Shown here piece by piece: positions 11,395-22,024 of a stretch of 64,000 bases of DNA. The stretch covers positions 5,787,290-5,851,289 of the forward strand of contig NC_081147.1 of assembly GCF_958295425.1 (NCBI RefSeq), given 5' to 3'. Numbering within the stretch: the stretch's first letter is position 1; the number at the start of each line of letters is the position of its first letter. The notes under the pieces were generated by a model that ran no database searches, was not told where the DNA came from, and saw nothing but the letters and a program-made list of their open reading frames with translations. The stretch is from Solea solea (taxonomy: Eukaryota > Chordata > Actinopteri > Pleuronectiformes > Soleidae). Position numbers and translations under genes: made by a program.

Positions 11395-12500
11395 AAGATG
11401 GACAAGGAAAATGTATGGCAGAAGAACTAAATCATGGCTTTTACAGTGCAAATCTTTGGCAGTACTTTTTAAACAAAGACAGACGCTTCTGGTCACGCCG
11501 ATGCTGAGCTCACTTCTGCTACGCTACGGAAATGCTACAGAAGAAGTAGCCGCAATGTGTAGCCACAAACTTTCTCTAGAGTTTATGAACAACAAATGGA
11601 TGGATTCTTTAGCGGCCTAAAGAGAGTAGCACGACATGAGAATAATTGGACGACATGATGCCGCAATGACAAGAAAGCACAACCTCCTATCTTCTAAAGG
11701 GGTGAGTTTTCATTAACGTTGTAAATCTCAATTACGTTAGTGTTCATTCAAAGTCACATACAAATTCAAAAAAAAAATCATGCTAGACACTATCTTTTCA
11801 TAATCTACTATGCGTTTCAGAACGTTATGCGGCTAACATTGTTATTAGCTAACTCAGTATTGTCGTTTTAAAATGCAAAATGATCGTATTATAAGCTGCA
11901 ACGGGAGCATGTGAGCATCTGCTATTAATATGAATAACAAACCAACCTGGTGTGCTTGAATAATGTGTGAATTACACAGCTTTGGGTAAAAAGTATTGAC
12001 TGTGATGCTAATGATTTAGCAACTAGTTGAGAGTTAGCGCATCATCTCATTCAGCAACAGACTGATCCATCCACACTTAAATGTATTTTATTTGAATTGA
12101 TATTAGAAATATGTATCTATATTTGATCCTTCTAATTCTTGTTTTTAGATTTTATGAAATTTTATGAGATAAATGGGAGAACTGTTGGGGTCCCTAGACC
12201 TGCTATTGATAACAATTGTTCAAACAACTACAATAGTTTCTGTCCTGTGGGTTAACAGATATGAGATGTCACTACTGGACTCTTGGTTCTCAGAGGGTGT
12301 AAATCTTTGAGGCTAAAATTCTCCCTTAACCAGTTTTTGGGAGTGCCTACGTTCAAATCGCGACATCTTCTTAAAATATTGTTCATATTTTGATGTGTTA
12401 GACAAAGCTTAGAAATAGTACTTTCAGAATCTGTAAATAACTCAAAATGCCCCTTGGGAGACATGTTCCTGGTTTGTCCATGGCTGGGCACAAATTGACG
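11395..12500 (+). repeat. Family A dispersed repeat, copy 1 (longest)
   Basis: An unclassified element of about 1.1 kb, recognised because long stretches recur at 29045-29435, 47690-48590 and, reversed, 43268-43612. Shared blocks in order: a short coding-like block (11480-11535), 'agaataattggacgacatg', the 'ggggtgagttttcatta' block with a donor-like GTGAGT (about 11700), 'gttcattcaaagtcacata', 'atgcgtttcagaacgttatg', 'ttagctaactcagtattgtc', 'ggggtccctagacctgctat' and 'ctgtaaataactcaaaatgc'. Ends and class are not determined: no terminal repeats or target duplication were recognised. A (TATG)n tract follows at 12547. Confidence 0.75.
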
Positions 12501-12546
12501 TCATACGTCTATGGGATGAGCGGCACTGTTTCCTGACAGTGGGCTT

Positions 12547-12566
12547 GTATGTATGTATGTATGTAT
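12547..12566. repeat. (TATG)n microsatellite
   Basis: Five tandem GTAT units just downstream of family A copy 1. Confidence 0.85.
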
Positions 12567-12792
12567 TGTCAAGCAATACTATCAGACCCAAATGAGGCCC
12601 TATCCACACAGAAATGTAAACAAAACTTGGGTCTTACCCTACTTCGATCTTATTCTTTGTATTTTTGAAAAATGTTTTCAATCAATTTTGGAATCATGCT
12701 CTCCCTTTATAAACTAACTTTTTTTTAGTGGCAGTTTGGTTTGGAAGCATGTGCATTTTATGTGCACTGTGTGCAAACCTTTTTTATTCAAA

Positions 12793-12818
12793 CAATTATA
12801 CATTACAATGTATAATTG
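12793..12818. repeat. AT-rich inverted repeat
   Basis: A perfect 10-bp stem (caattataca / tgtataattg) with a 6-base loop, followed by further 'tgtatacaat' repeats. It probably belongs to an AT-rich repeat and shows no sign of a terminator or RNA gene. Confidence 0.6.
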
Positions 12819-12988
12819 TAATGTATGTATACAATGTATTGCAATGTATACAATCACTGAAACACAGACAGAGCGACTAAGGGAAATAAATGTTTCCTTA
12901 AAAATAATCCAAATCATCTCCAAACACAAAAGGAGCATGATACAGCGACAAATATAGCTAGCAAGAGAGAGGTGAGACTATGACATTA

Positions 12989-13182
12989 TTGTTTCCCCAA
13001 AGTAGCGTTTTGGTTGTATACACAAAAATGCAAGGGTGGCATTTTGAGATTTTCCTACTCTGGGACCTGTTTTCAAAAAATAGCGTTTCAGGGCTCCCAA
13101 AGCGCATGTCCCCTAGATTTGTTTTCTGTGAACAGCCCTTCAGGGGGCATTTTTTATGTATACAGAGGACAAGTGGAAACAA
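12989..13182. mobile_element. Palindromic MITE-like element
   Basis: The two ends are inverted repeats: left 'ttgtttcc...gtatacacaaaaatgc' against right (complement) 'ttgtttcc...gtatacataaaaaatgc'. The core 'aaaatgcaagggtggcattt' recurs on the opposite strand in the element at 46.5 kb, so it is dispersed. There is no coding capacity. It probably moved by a DNA transposase supplied in trans. Confidence 0.6.
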
Positions 13183-13189
13183 GGGTAAT

Positions 13190-14430
13190 TTATATCACTT
13201 AATTATATCACTTTTCATGCTTCTGTGTTTTCAGTCAAGCTCCAACCTGTTTGCACTTTACTACCACAATGTTGCTGTTGCCTCTGTCAGTCCTGACCTG
13301 TGACAAACCGTACCAACCTTTAGAGCTCTTACAGAAGAAAAAGAGGAAAAAAAAACATTGCTAGTTTAGAGTTGGATGGTTGACGGTACATAATTAGCTG
13401 GATCCTGCTGCCAGTTCAGAGCTCACTACAACTACAGATATTTGGTGCCTTTTGTTCCTGTTTTAATGCTCACTCAGAACCATCCAGCCTCAGTTATTTG
13501 TTGTTTACAGTGGACACCTCTATGGCCAAGTGACGGATGGCTGTTCTATATTATCCTTTTAATTATGCACATTGATTCCCCTTGGTGGCCACTGCCTTGT
13601 TTACTTCTCTGCTGTAATGCATTTGCGTTCAGTGCTGCATTGATGAATGTATCTTAATCTTAATCTGCACATGGCAACATCCATCTGACTAATGCAGGAC
13701 TTTGAAATAAATCATTGGGGTCGCTCTGAGCTCTGCCAGCTGACTACTGTCCCTCCTCTCTCTCTCTCTCTCTCTCGGTCAATGCTTTTCTCCTTATCCA
13801 TCTTTATTTTAGCCTCTCCTTCCATCCCTACAGCACAGTTTAATACTGTGGCTCTTCTCATGTGTTTGCTAATATACCTTTTCACTCTAGCCCTGGATCA
13901 TGTCATCACTTGTTGAATTTGTATAGTAATTTGAAGTGATTGAATGGAATGGGGTCATCATCCACTCTTCTACTGTTCTACTGTTTCTGAACATTGTGCA
14001 GAAGAAATGCATTTTAAGACAATGGCTGATGACCAGAGTGGGCTGACCGACTGAGGCAGAGAGTTGTCAATATTGCTGCTTTAGTCATGTGCTTACCTTG
14101 GGAATCTTACTGAATTGTATCACAAAATATGTTTACAAGGGTTGTAAAGGTGCTTTACACATCATTATTTATGTTCTGCTCTTGTTCAATCGCAGCAATA
14201 TGGCGGACCCCCTTGTGGACTATTGTTAGAAAATAAGATATGGGGCACAATATCTTGCCACTGGGGTAGTAGCTTCTAAGGTTCAGGTTTGTTCTATACC
14301 CTTGACATTTGTACCCATGTGGTTTGGAATTTATAGAGACCATTGCTTTATCCCTGGTGACAATTTTGTACATTAATTTAGAGGTCAATTTTATATTTAA
14401 AATTAAGCAAATTCAATTAAATAAAATTGA
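13190..14430. other. Non-coding stretch
   Basis: No gene recognised. A (CT)n tract lies at 13754-13776. The remainder has only short frames. Confidence 0.55.
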
Positions 14431-14439
14431 AAAGCTAAA

Positions 14440-14700
14440 GGCAGGGTATACCCAGGACAATATGCAAGTCTATTGCAGGGCCAGCATTCACACCTTCAGG
14501 CAATTTAGAGTGTCCAATCAACCCAATCACCAATTTGCATGTTCTTGGACTGTGGGAGGAGGGTGGAGTATCGAGAGAGAATTATCATGCACACAAATGA
14601 GAGTTGATGCAAACGCTACATAGAAAGGCCCTTGATCGAATCAGGATTTAACAACAATGCAACTTGCAACAATGCAAGCCACTGCACCACCATGTTTCCT
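14440..14700 (+). repeat. Old L2-associated dispersed repeat
   Basis: In order it carries 'gcagggtatacccaggacaa', 'gcagggccagcattcacacc', 'ggcaatttagagtgtccaat', 'cttggactgtgggagga', 'agaaaggccc' and 'cactgcaccaccatg'. This is a decayed copy of a very abundant percomorph repeat usually annotated near L2-type LINEs. The class name is from memory and the copy is clearly old. Frames through it are remnants and not genes. Confidence 0.65.
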
Positions 14701-15038
14701 GCAAAGTGTAACAACTTGCTTGTCTACAGCAGACAGAGTGTTCATACACCGTCTCCTGATATTGTACCTTATCTGAAGAAATTGTGCATTCATGGACCTT
14801 TTACGACTTTGAAAAATACATGTTCCTTAAGTGCTAAAAATGTACATGAACTTACATTTTGGCACCAATTAAAAACAAGTGTTGCCATTAGGGTGAGAGT
14901 GCACACAAATCTAAGGAACCTATTTTATTTTATTTCTGAACAATTCTGATGATAATACAAACACCAGCAAGGAGTAACTCAAGTTGTTTGCTGTCACAGC
15001 CCCAAGGTTGGACACCATTTATCTTAGCGTCACCTTCA

Positions 15039-15126
15039 TCACTGTTGACCACAGGTATGTCCAGTGGGAGCAGCCTCATTCGTACAGACAGCCTTGACTG
15101 TGGCTGCATCAATGGCAATGTTTACC
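15039..15126 (-). CDS. Candidate exon 2 of an unidentified minus-strand gene
   Basis: On the minus strand 'aatctctag' acts as a possible acceptor, followed by 28 open codons (beginning VNIAIDAATVKAVCTNEAAP after a split first codon) and a TGA. It joins in phase to the candidate exon at 15292-15385 (AC|G forms one codon). The peptide is not recognised. Support is limited to phase compatibility and splice-like motifs. Overlapping frames also look open, so chance cannot be excluded. Confidence 0.17.
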
Positions 15127-15291
15127 CTAGAGATTCTTGAACAGGTGCTAGAAAAGACAGACTGATATTTGGCACAGAAAGACAGATGCTTTATTTCCTG
15201 TGACATTACACCTCTCTAAGGAGTACCTGTGAACTCAATTAGCTAGCTCAGCTTGTGTTGCCGAAGTGTTTGACAGTGGTAGGGCACTCAC

Positions 15292-15385
15292 GTTACAATT
15301 TGTAGATGGTAGGTGGAGGGAAGGAAGATGCTCCTCTCATCACCCTCTTCATCAATGTTGGCAAGGGTGTGGAACCATGCCATAG
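15292..15385 (-). CDS. Candidate exon 1 of an unidentified minus-strand gene
   Basis: A 94-base segment on the minus strand between CCACAG and AAC|GTGAGT. It reads openly as a peptide containing AMAWFHTLANIDEEGDER followed by SIFLPSTYHLQIV. The donor is good and the acceptor pyrimidine tract is weak. Higher coordinates are occupied by a MITE, so no upstream exon is visible nearby. The product is not recognised. It could be a relic of a gene, of a retrocopy or of a transposon gene. Confidence 0.18.
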
Positions 15386-15559
15386 CTGTGGTTACAGCTG
15401 AACATTGTGTTTGAAATCACGTTGAGTATTTATGATAATACAGCCATTTGTGCTTTTAGAACCATCAGCACTAGGGTTTCTAAACTGTAAGAAATAATTT
15501 GTGTGCAAACTTATAGTATCAATGTAAATTTTATACCAATATTCATCGGTGGCTTTTGT

Positions 15560-15912
15560 AGTTTGATGTGGGAGTAGTGTGGGCTGGTGTTGGGATTCTT
15601 TGTCAGAGTCTACACACTTAGATATATATACACAAAAATCTGTAGCCTGGGTCAACCAGCCAAATCTGCCAGTGATATGGGTTTGCTCTGTAGACATGCC
15701 AATCACAAAGACCAGAGGCGGGCTTAATGCAATTGACAACAGTGAAGCCAGGGCTAGCAGTGTTGGTATATGTGATTTGGCTGTTGCTTCCATTCTAAGC
15801 AACTTACTGGAGCTGCCCTGGGAAAAAAAAAATTGTTAGACGCCATTACTAGATAGCCATCGCTCCAAGAAACTACAACAAAATGTTTGTTGACACATAT
15901 TCCAACCTGTTG
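15560..15912. mobile_element. 'TAGCCTGG' MITE family, diverged copy
   Basis: Contains 'tagcctgggtcaaccagcca' at about 15637, and 'agctgccctgggaa...gacgccattactagatagcc' at about 15812-15860. The latter recurs at 23950-24000 and 31545-31590. The 'gccattactagatagccatc' block is the family signature. The right end is not clear in this copy. The 136-codon minus-strand frame across 15392-15802 runs partly through this element and is not a gene. Confidence 0.6.
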
Positions 15913-16101
15913 TAACTGTGCCACAGCTATTACATGTCCTAAGTTTTACACGCTCCCTCTTTTAAAAAAAATAATTAAAAAAAAAAATACTGCAGTGTAA
16001 TTAAATGGTAGATTCTCATGCTTAACTAATCCCGCTGATAAAGCTTACAGTTTTATTTTATGGGCAATTACACTTTTTTAAGTGTGAATTTGAGATGGCT
16101 T

Positions 16102-16173
16102 TTGTGCTGTCCGCGTGGTTAACACTACAGTCTCATAATCAGAAGCTGCAGAGATAAATACCCACAAAGGGCA
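16102..16173 (+). pseudogene. tRNA-Met(CAT)-like relic
   Basis: A 72-base stretch resembles elongator tRNA-Met. The anticodon region 'cagtctcataatcagaag' is nearly the tRNA-Met sequence, with CAT at 16134-16136. The 3' end reads 'acaaagggca', and a possible acceptor stem pairs tttgtg with cacaaa. The T-loop (B box) has decayed to 'gagataaatac', so it cannot be a working gene. It is either a tRNA pseudogene or the head of a tRNA-Met-derived SINE. No SINE tail was recognised. Confidence 0.5.
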
Positions 16174-16639
16174 ACCTGAGCAGGAGGTGCTAGAACACAC
16201 TCGCAATTTATTCAAAAAAATGCATTGTCATAGTTATTGGTGTGATGATAGCACTAAGCTTGACTTTTAACTACTCCCATCTGGATTGTGGTAGAAACAT
16301 ATACACATCAAATTGTGCAGCACACTGATGAGATCCCCACTGCATCAGTTTAGTTTTAAACTTTAAATGCATTATTTGGTGATGTATGACAATATATATA
16401 TAACCCATAAGTAATTTAGTGTATGTATTAATGCTTTTAAATAAACTTGGCTCATATGTGTTTTAACCAAAAATGGTTTGTGTGTTTGAAGAGGAAGCTT
16501 ACTATGCAAATAGGGAAAAATAGCCCCGCCCACATACATCTGATGCACAAACCGAGAAAGAGGAAGAGGGATACATCTGAGAGGAAAAAGTGGAAAGTAA
16601 GAATGTTGATATTATTTGTGGCATGCTTAAGCCACTGTA

Positions 16640-16743
16640 GTTCCTTGACAGACAGGGAAAGAGTGGTGAGCGGAGGTGTCTGTTTGTTGCAATCTCCAGT
16701 TTCACCATTAGATGTCACTAATTATTACACACTGGACCTTTAA
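16640..16743 (-). repeat. Dispersed teleost MITE fragment (TTAAAGGTCCAGTGTGTA end)
   Basis: The segment ends with 'attacacactggacctttaa', preceded by 'accattagatgtcactaa'. Read on the minus strand this is the terminal 'TTAAAGGTCCAGTGTGTA' motif of a very common fish non-autonomous repeat (recognised from memory). The other terminal repeat was not found. The 98-codon frame over 16447-16743 is an accident of this repeat. Confidence 0.6.
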
Positions 16744-16744
16744 A

Positions 16745-18950
16745 ATGCTCACAGGACTATGCACTTTCTGAATGCACTGGACAAAAAAACCCAGCCCGTT
16801 GGATTTCTCAATTCAATAGTGGACATTGGTTGCACACAGTTTATTTGCTTGTTCAGCAATTTACAGAATTGTGTTCAATCAACATTGATTGTACTTTGTG
16901 TTAATAAAAATAAAGCAAATGTAACACTTTGATTACTTAAATCCAACACAATGCAATACCTTTAAAACAATGTATTGCAACACAATTTGGTCACTTAACT
17001 CTAACACAATTTTATTTAATATTCCAATGTCAGTTACATGTTTTCATACATTTAAAGATTAAATAAAATCAATTTTAATTTCAACAATAAACTGCAATCA
17101 ACATTTAAGCAACTATTTATTAATTATTAATATTTTTCAATTAATTTTCTTGATCATTACATTACCCACTTTTTCCCTAATTGAACTGTTTTGTTTCAAA
17201 ACCTTGAGGTTCAGAAATCCCTGAAAACCATACAGTAAACATCAGGTTGGCATCACATTGACAAAAGTAAACAATGTGCGTACCCAACTGAGGAACAAAG
17301 AAAATGGGTAACCTCAGTGGACCTTATTGTTGTTGCCATCTAAATTCCAAACAAACGACAGTTGTCTAACTATCCTTTCTTCCCTCTCTCTTTATTATAG
17401 GAGTGTTAGTACAGTTATCGCATAACCCCGAACAAGAAATACAATGAACAAGTGCACCTTGGACAATCCAACACAGTAAAGATTAGTCTATGCATCACAC
17501 GGCCAGATAAAATAGTAATATCAAATAGAGAACTGCAGAGCAATTACAACTGTAAAAACAGCAAAATGGAATATCAACAATAAAATATGCAAATAAATTG
17601 ACTGTAATTCTAACTTACATTACAAAATATGAGTACAAATGGTGAGAGAACCAGACACACCACTCAATCCAGGACTATACACTTTCTTATTTTCTTTCAC
17701 ATGACTTTTCCAGGAGCAGTGAGCCAAGAACAAGAACAGTGAGCTCTCCTTACTGGTGCATTTTGGTTTGTGGGCCGTTCTTGATAGTTCAGCTGCATCT
17801 AACTCCATTATTATCTTTTGAATAATTTGGAAAGTGTGGCGGACCTTTGACGGATACCTCATATTTAAGATATAAGAAAGTCTGAACAGCATGACAGATG
17901 CAAGGGCCACTTTATCCAGATCACAAAGTGCCACCACACCCTTGGTGACATAGATTCCCACTGCTGTTCCTTCTATGGAACTTTGTGAAAGGAAAATAAT
18001 TTCTTTAAAGATTTTTTTTTTTTTTTTTATTAAATCAACCTAATTAAGACGCAGCATTTCTTATGGCATACAGATTCCAACCATTACCTCAGGGCTAAGA
18101 AAATAACTTATAGTACTGTTTAAAAGGGATACTGGGATATTTTCAGTGGTTTATCAGCAAAAACTCAATGTTTTTATTCATTAATATGCTCTCAATCATG
18201 TACAATAACCATCAACCGTAAAACGATGAGCCCACAGTGAAAGCGCTGACTCCAGGAGATATAGATATGCACAGACTAAGTTCACTAGACAATCTGCAGC
18301 AAAACTGTATTTCTGTAAACATAAATAGTATTTAAATTGGAGGTGTGCAGCATGGGGGAATTATTATGTTTTTTGATGGCTGATGCCAATCTTTTTATAG
18401 ACACGCAGCAAATAGCGAATACATATTACTGCATCTGAAAATGTAAATGACACCACTTCTCACTTCAATCTACATCTATGTAATAGTTATACTCACCACA
18501 AAACTTCAGTGTCAGGCTGATGGTGAGCTGTACCAAACACTCACAAATCACAATTATTATATTTTTGGGTGGAGACACTTCTAATCCTGATATTTTGAGA
18601 AAAGATACATCATCGCCACAGAACTTGAGCCAGAGAGGAGGCACTAACGTTGTGAACGTCTGAAGGGAATCTGCAGGAGCAACAATAGCAAAAAACAAAC
18701 ACTTCTACAATCCAAATATGTCACTCACAAAGCAAAAATGATATATTAGCACTGCATAAACTGAGGAAGTACGCATGCACATTATTGCCAACTCAGGTTT
18801 GGCTGTTCAGTGGTGAATTTGTGCATTTGGATGCGGAGTGATGGGTCTCCTCTCTGCTCTGACTGCAGCGGAGAGTGCTGTGACGGGGGAGTGACTCTCG
18901 GCAGCACCCGCCTCCTCATTGACGACAGTAACTGCAGAGCGATACATGCT
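16745..18950. other. Non-coding AT-rich stretch
   Basis: No gene recognised. An imperfect direct repeat lies at 16921-16957 and 16977-17013. A T17 tract lies at 18012-18028. A pyrimidine tract ending in 'ttattatag' at 17376-17400 resembles a 3' splice site, but no convincing exon follows. Confidence 0.5.
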
Positions 18951-18954
18951 TTGC

Positions 18955-19100
18955 GAATCGACAAAACGCCAGAAATGTCGCGTTTTACACCAAAAAAATT
19001 AGCTAGATGTGTCGCTAGTCGCCGTTGTCAAAAAAGTTGCCAAAACGGTTTGAAAATTTCCGGATTTAGCGAGAAAGTTGCCAAGTTGGCAAACTAACCC
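18955..19100 (+). repeat. Possible transposon end fragment
   Basis: The motifs 'ttagctagatgtgtcgctag' and 'agcgagaaagttgccaagtt' followed by 'ggcaaac' resemble the 'gctaagttggcaacac' ends of a common fish repeat known to me only from memory. A 95-codon frame covers it but looks like no known protein. Confidence 0.3.
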
Positions 19101-20205
19101 TATTAAGTTAATTGGTGCCATTGCAACTACATAATGTAAATGCATTCAATTTATCATAAACTCATTCTCTATTCTGTCACTATTATTCTTTTTTTTTTTT
19201 CTTCACTCAGTATGGTCAAGTGTTTTACTCCCATAGCCATGTATTGGGTATATATAGATATACTCCATCTGATCTAGGACCATATAGTGCAGTGACATCA
19301 TTTTTCTGAAACCACTGGTTTCCAGTTTGCCATCCCTGCAGATGCTCAGCTTGATCCCCAGCTCACAGCTCATGCTAAATCACAGAAAAACCTGCAGTTT
19401 TTCCAGTCTGGCTTTGCTCTCCAACAGGTACCTCATATCATATGCACCCTCCTCGTATCTGGCTGTGATCCCAGTGTATCTCAACAATCATACAGTTATT
19501 TGATTTGCCACTCAGCTGTGAGACTCCTCTGTCAAAAACACACAAAACACTTGCTGGTGGATAAAGTGCTGCATCTGTAGCTAATTAGTTTGTGTTGTAG
19601 CCGTGTTGACAAAACACCACGGACATCTGACTTTCTAGGACGTGACAGAACAGCAACAGTACAACTACATCATTTGTACACTTAGCTAGTTTTTCATCGT
19701 TAGGCAGAATGTAATAGCTACAAATGTAAATGCAGCTGCAGTAAGTAATTCCTCCCACCTTTGTTGGAGGAATTACATTTGGATATTGTCTGATTTCTTT
19801 GCTCAGACAAAACAAGATATTTTCTGACATTTTCTGGACCAAACATAATTGTTTATATGAGTTATTTATCTGCTAATTAGGCATAGGCTAATTAGGATAA
19901 ATGGCATTTCCACAAGAGGAAATAACGTAGAATAGAACAAAGTTTGTCGAAATCTGTGGTAAGTTGTGCTGGATAAAAGGTTAGAGCACATGCTTTTAAA
20001 CCCAGGTGACCAACAAGGTTTTTACAATCAGTTGGTTTCACGTTATTCATCAAATATTTTATTTCTCTATACACATCCAGTGATTGGAATAACCACCACA
20101 TCTGCATCTCCTTTGGCTTTGTTTACAGCCTTGGAGAGTCTGGTCCATCACAGGAGTAACATATGGAAATTAGCTGGAAACAAAATCTGGTACAGAGATT
20201 TAAAG
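19101..20205. other. Non-coding stretch
   Basis: Short frames only. A T-run lies near 19189-19200. Nothing recognised. Confidence 0.5.
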
Positions 20206-20207
20206 AT

Positions 20208-20290
20208 TCTTATGCTGGATCCCCTTCCTAATGCAACCCTCCCATTTATCCGGGCTTGGCACTGGCACTAGGAGTACATTGGACATGGCC
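20208..20290 (+). repeat. L2-associated dispersed repeat fragment
   Basis: The run 'gctggatccccttcctaatg', 'caaccctcccatttatccgg', 'gcttggcactggcactagga' is a decayed copy of a motif repeated many times in teleost genomes and usually annotated with L2-type repeats (family assignment from memory). Confidence 0.6.
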
Positions 20291-20296
20291 TGGGGT

Positions 20297-20480
20297 CAAT
20301 TTAAGCTGTGTTTCCACAGTGGTACAGTACAGTACATGTTTTTTTTTTGCATTTCCATTAGGAATATTACCAAAATAACCCACCCCAACGGTTCAACTTT
20401 TGTCACCCTTCCCTTAGAGTACTAGAAGAAAATGGTACATGGGGGGAGCTAGACTGCTCCACCCAGCAGTCAGCCAATTG
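20297..20480. mobile_element. MITE-like repeat with 'gtttccac...gtac' ends
   Basis: Begins 'gctgtgtttccacagtggta' with alternating 'cagtacagtacat'. A comparable arrangement, reversed, occurs at 24545-24620 ('aggtactatgctagtggaaa'). The 'tttccactggtac' signature belongs to a high-copy palindromic fish element. Borders are approximate. Confidence 0.45.
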
Positions 20481-20484
20481 GGCG

Positions 20485-21320
20485 ATAGAACAAAACATCA
20501 CTCCCTTGCGACCGGTGTTTCTTCAACCATATTACAATGGCAACACGGCTTTAGAGTGTTCAATTGAGAAATGGGGATTGGGTACCCTAGCCCTTGAACC
20601 AATTTCCTTCCAGTGGGTCATGGGATGCCCATTGTCATTAATACAAATGCATTACATGAATATAGACAATTACCTATGTTTTTGTAGATATCCTGCCTAT
20701 TGCAGCTTTAATTTGTATTAGCTTTAATGCAGCTTTATTTTGCACTGTGATAAGAAGTTGATTATTCTTATTATTCTTATTATTCTTATGCAAATACCAT
20801 CTGAAAGCAAGCAGCAACGTTATCACTGTGAGCAGTCTGATTGTGCATTCAGTTGACATTCAATTGGTTTTGGAGTTAAATTATCCCTAATGTTTCTTGG
20901 CAGTTTTTTTCCTCCACAGATAGTTTTAAGAAGGTAATCTTTAACCTGTGTCAGATTGCATTTCTGAAATGACCTTCCCTGTGCTGTCATCAAGTGATTT
21001 CTCTTTAGCTTTAGTTTTAGAGATAATAGAGACCGGTAGAAAGATAGAGACATACAAAGACAAATAAGAGAACAAGAGGAGAGAGAGAGCCTTGGGTCAG
21101 AATGAGGCTAAGATCTGTCTTATATTATGACTGGAAAAAAATTATCATGATTACACACACAGTTGTTAAAAATGAAGCATGCCTCTTAAATACATGTATA
21201 CTTCAAAGTAAGAGTGGTAAGATGATGTGTCTTACTTCATCTTCAGTTAGTTCTCATGTGCTCTAAATGCATTTTCACTTAAAGAGAGAGAGTAACATCG
21301 TTTTTCTGCAGTATTAAAAC
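20485..21320. other. Non-coding stretch
   Basis: Only short frames, with GA-rich and TTATTC-rich patches. No known repeat or gene recognised. Confidence 0.5.
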
Positions 21321-21322
21321 AT

Positions 21323-21893
21323 CAGTGGCGTGCGGTCAGGGGAGGCTATAATACTAACAATGATAAAAGAAAATCAATTTGTCCACTTGACTGTTCTATA
21401 AATTAGTTTTCTGTATGATTTCTATGGTCAAAATTGCTGAATTTACTAATTTGGTTCAAATACTCTGTGCCACACACTGACTGATGCAGGCAGTTTCTGC
21501 ATGCTCTTCTACGCAGCGACGTGCAGCTGTCAACTGAGTGATGGAGATAGTCTTGGAGAAGGATAGGCACATGGACTTACAATATATATACATATATAGG
21601 TAAGACCATACACAATTTTCTATTTTAATTAAAAAAAGAGAGATCAGCCAAAAAAAATAAAATAAAAAATGAATTTGATCTTATATTAATAAATATTATT
21701 TTGTTTTTCTTGCTATCATATTGTTAAACAGTATGCAATTGATTATAGCATAATTAAAAGCTTTTAAACAATTAAATGTTTTAAATAAATTTAAATATAA
21801 GCTTCTATTTTGGGTTAATATGTTGTACATCCAACTTCAGAGCAGTCAGTGCCACCCTAGTCATGAACTTCAAAACTTCAACGCATGTCACTG
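21323..21893. mobile_element. Terminal-inverted-repeat DNA element (putative, 571 bp)
   Basis: The left end CAGTGGCGTGCG is matched by a right end whose complement is CAGTGACATGCG, 10 of 12 bases. The right end continues (complement) 'gttcatgactagggtggcac', a motif I associate with a common fish DNA transposon end. The interior is AT-rich with no transposase frame. The flanks show no convincing target-site duplication, so the borders are tentative. Confidence 0.5.
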
Positions 21894-21896
21894 ACA

Positions 21897-22024
21897 TTAT
21901 ATGCATATATACTGTATATATATATACATATGTGTGTATATATATGTATATACAGTATGTATATATATATATATATGTGTGTATGTGTGTATACGTATAG
22001 CTGTATGTATATGTATACAGTATG
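21897..22024. repeat. Compound AT/GT microsatellite
   Basis: Interrupted TATA, TATG and TGTG runs over about 128 bp. Confidence 0.85.

Noticed and set aside
15392..15802. 136-codon minus-strand frame, the longest in the window
   Set aside because: It overlaps the TAGCCTGG MITE copy, has no recognisable domain, and frames of this size are expected by chance in 64 kb.
16447..16743. 98-codon plus-strand frame with two overlapping minus frames
   Set aside because: It runs into the conserved end of a dispersed MITE, so its openness reflects the repeat.
17376..17440. Acceptor-like pyrimidine tract ending 'ttattatag'
   Set aside because: Two of three frames meet a stop within eight codons and no donor follows.
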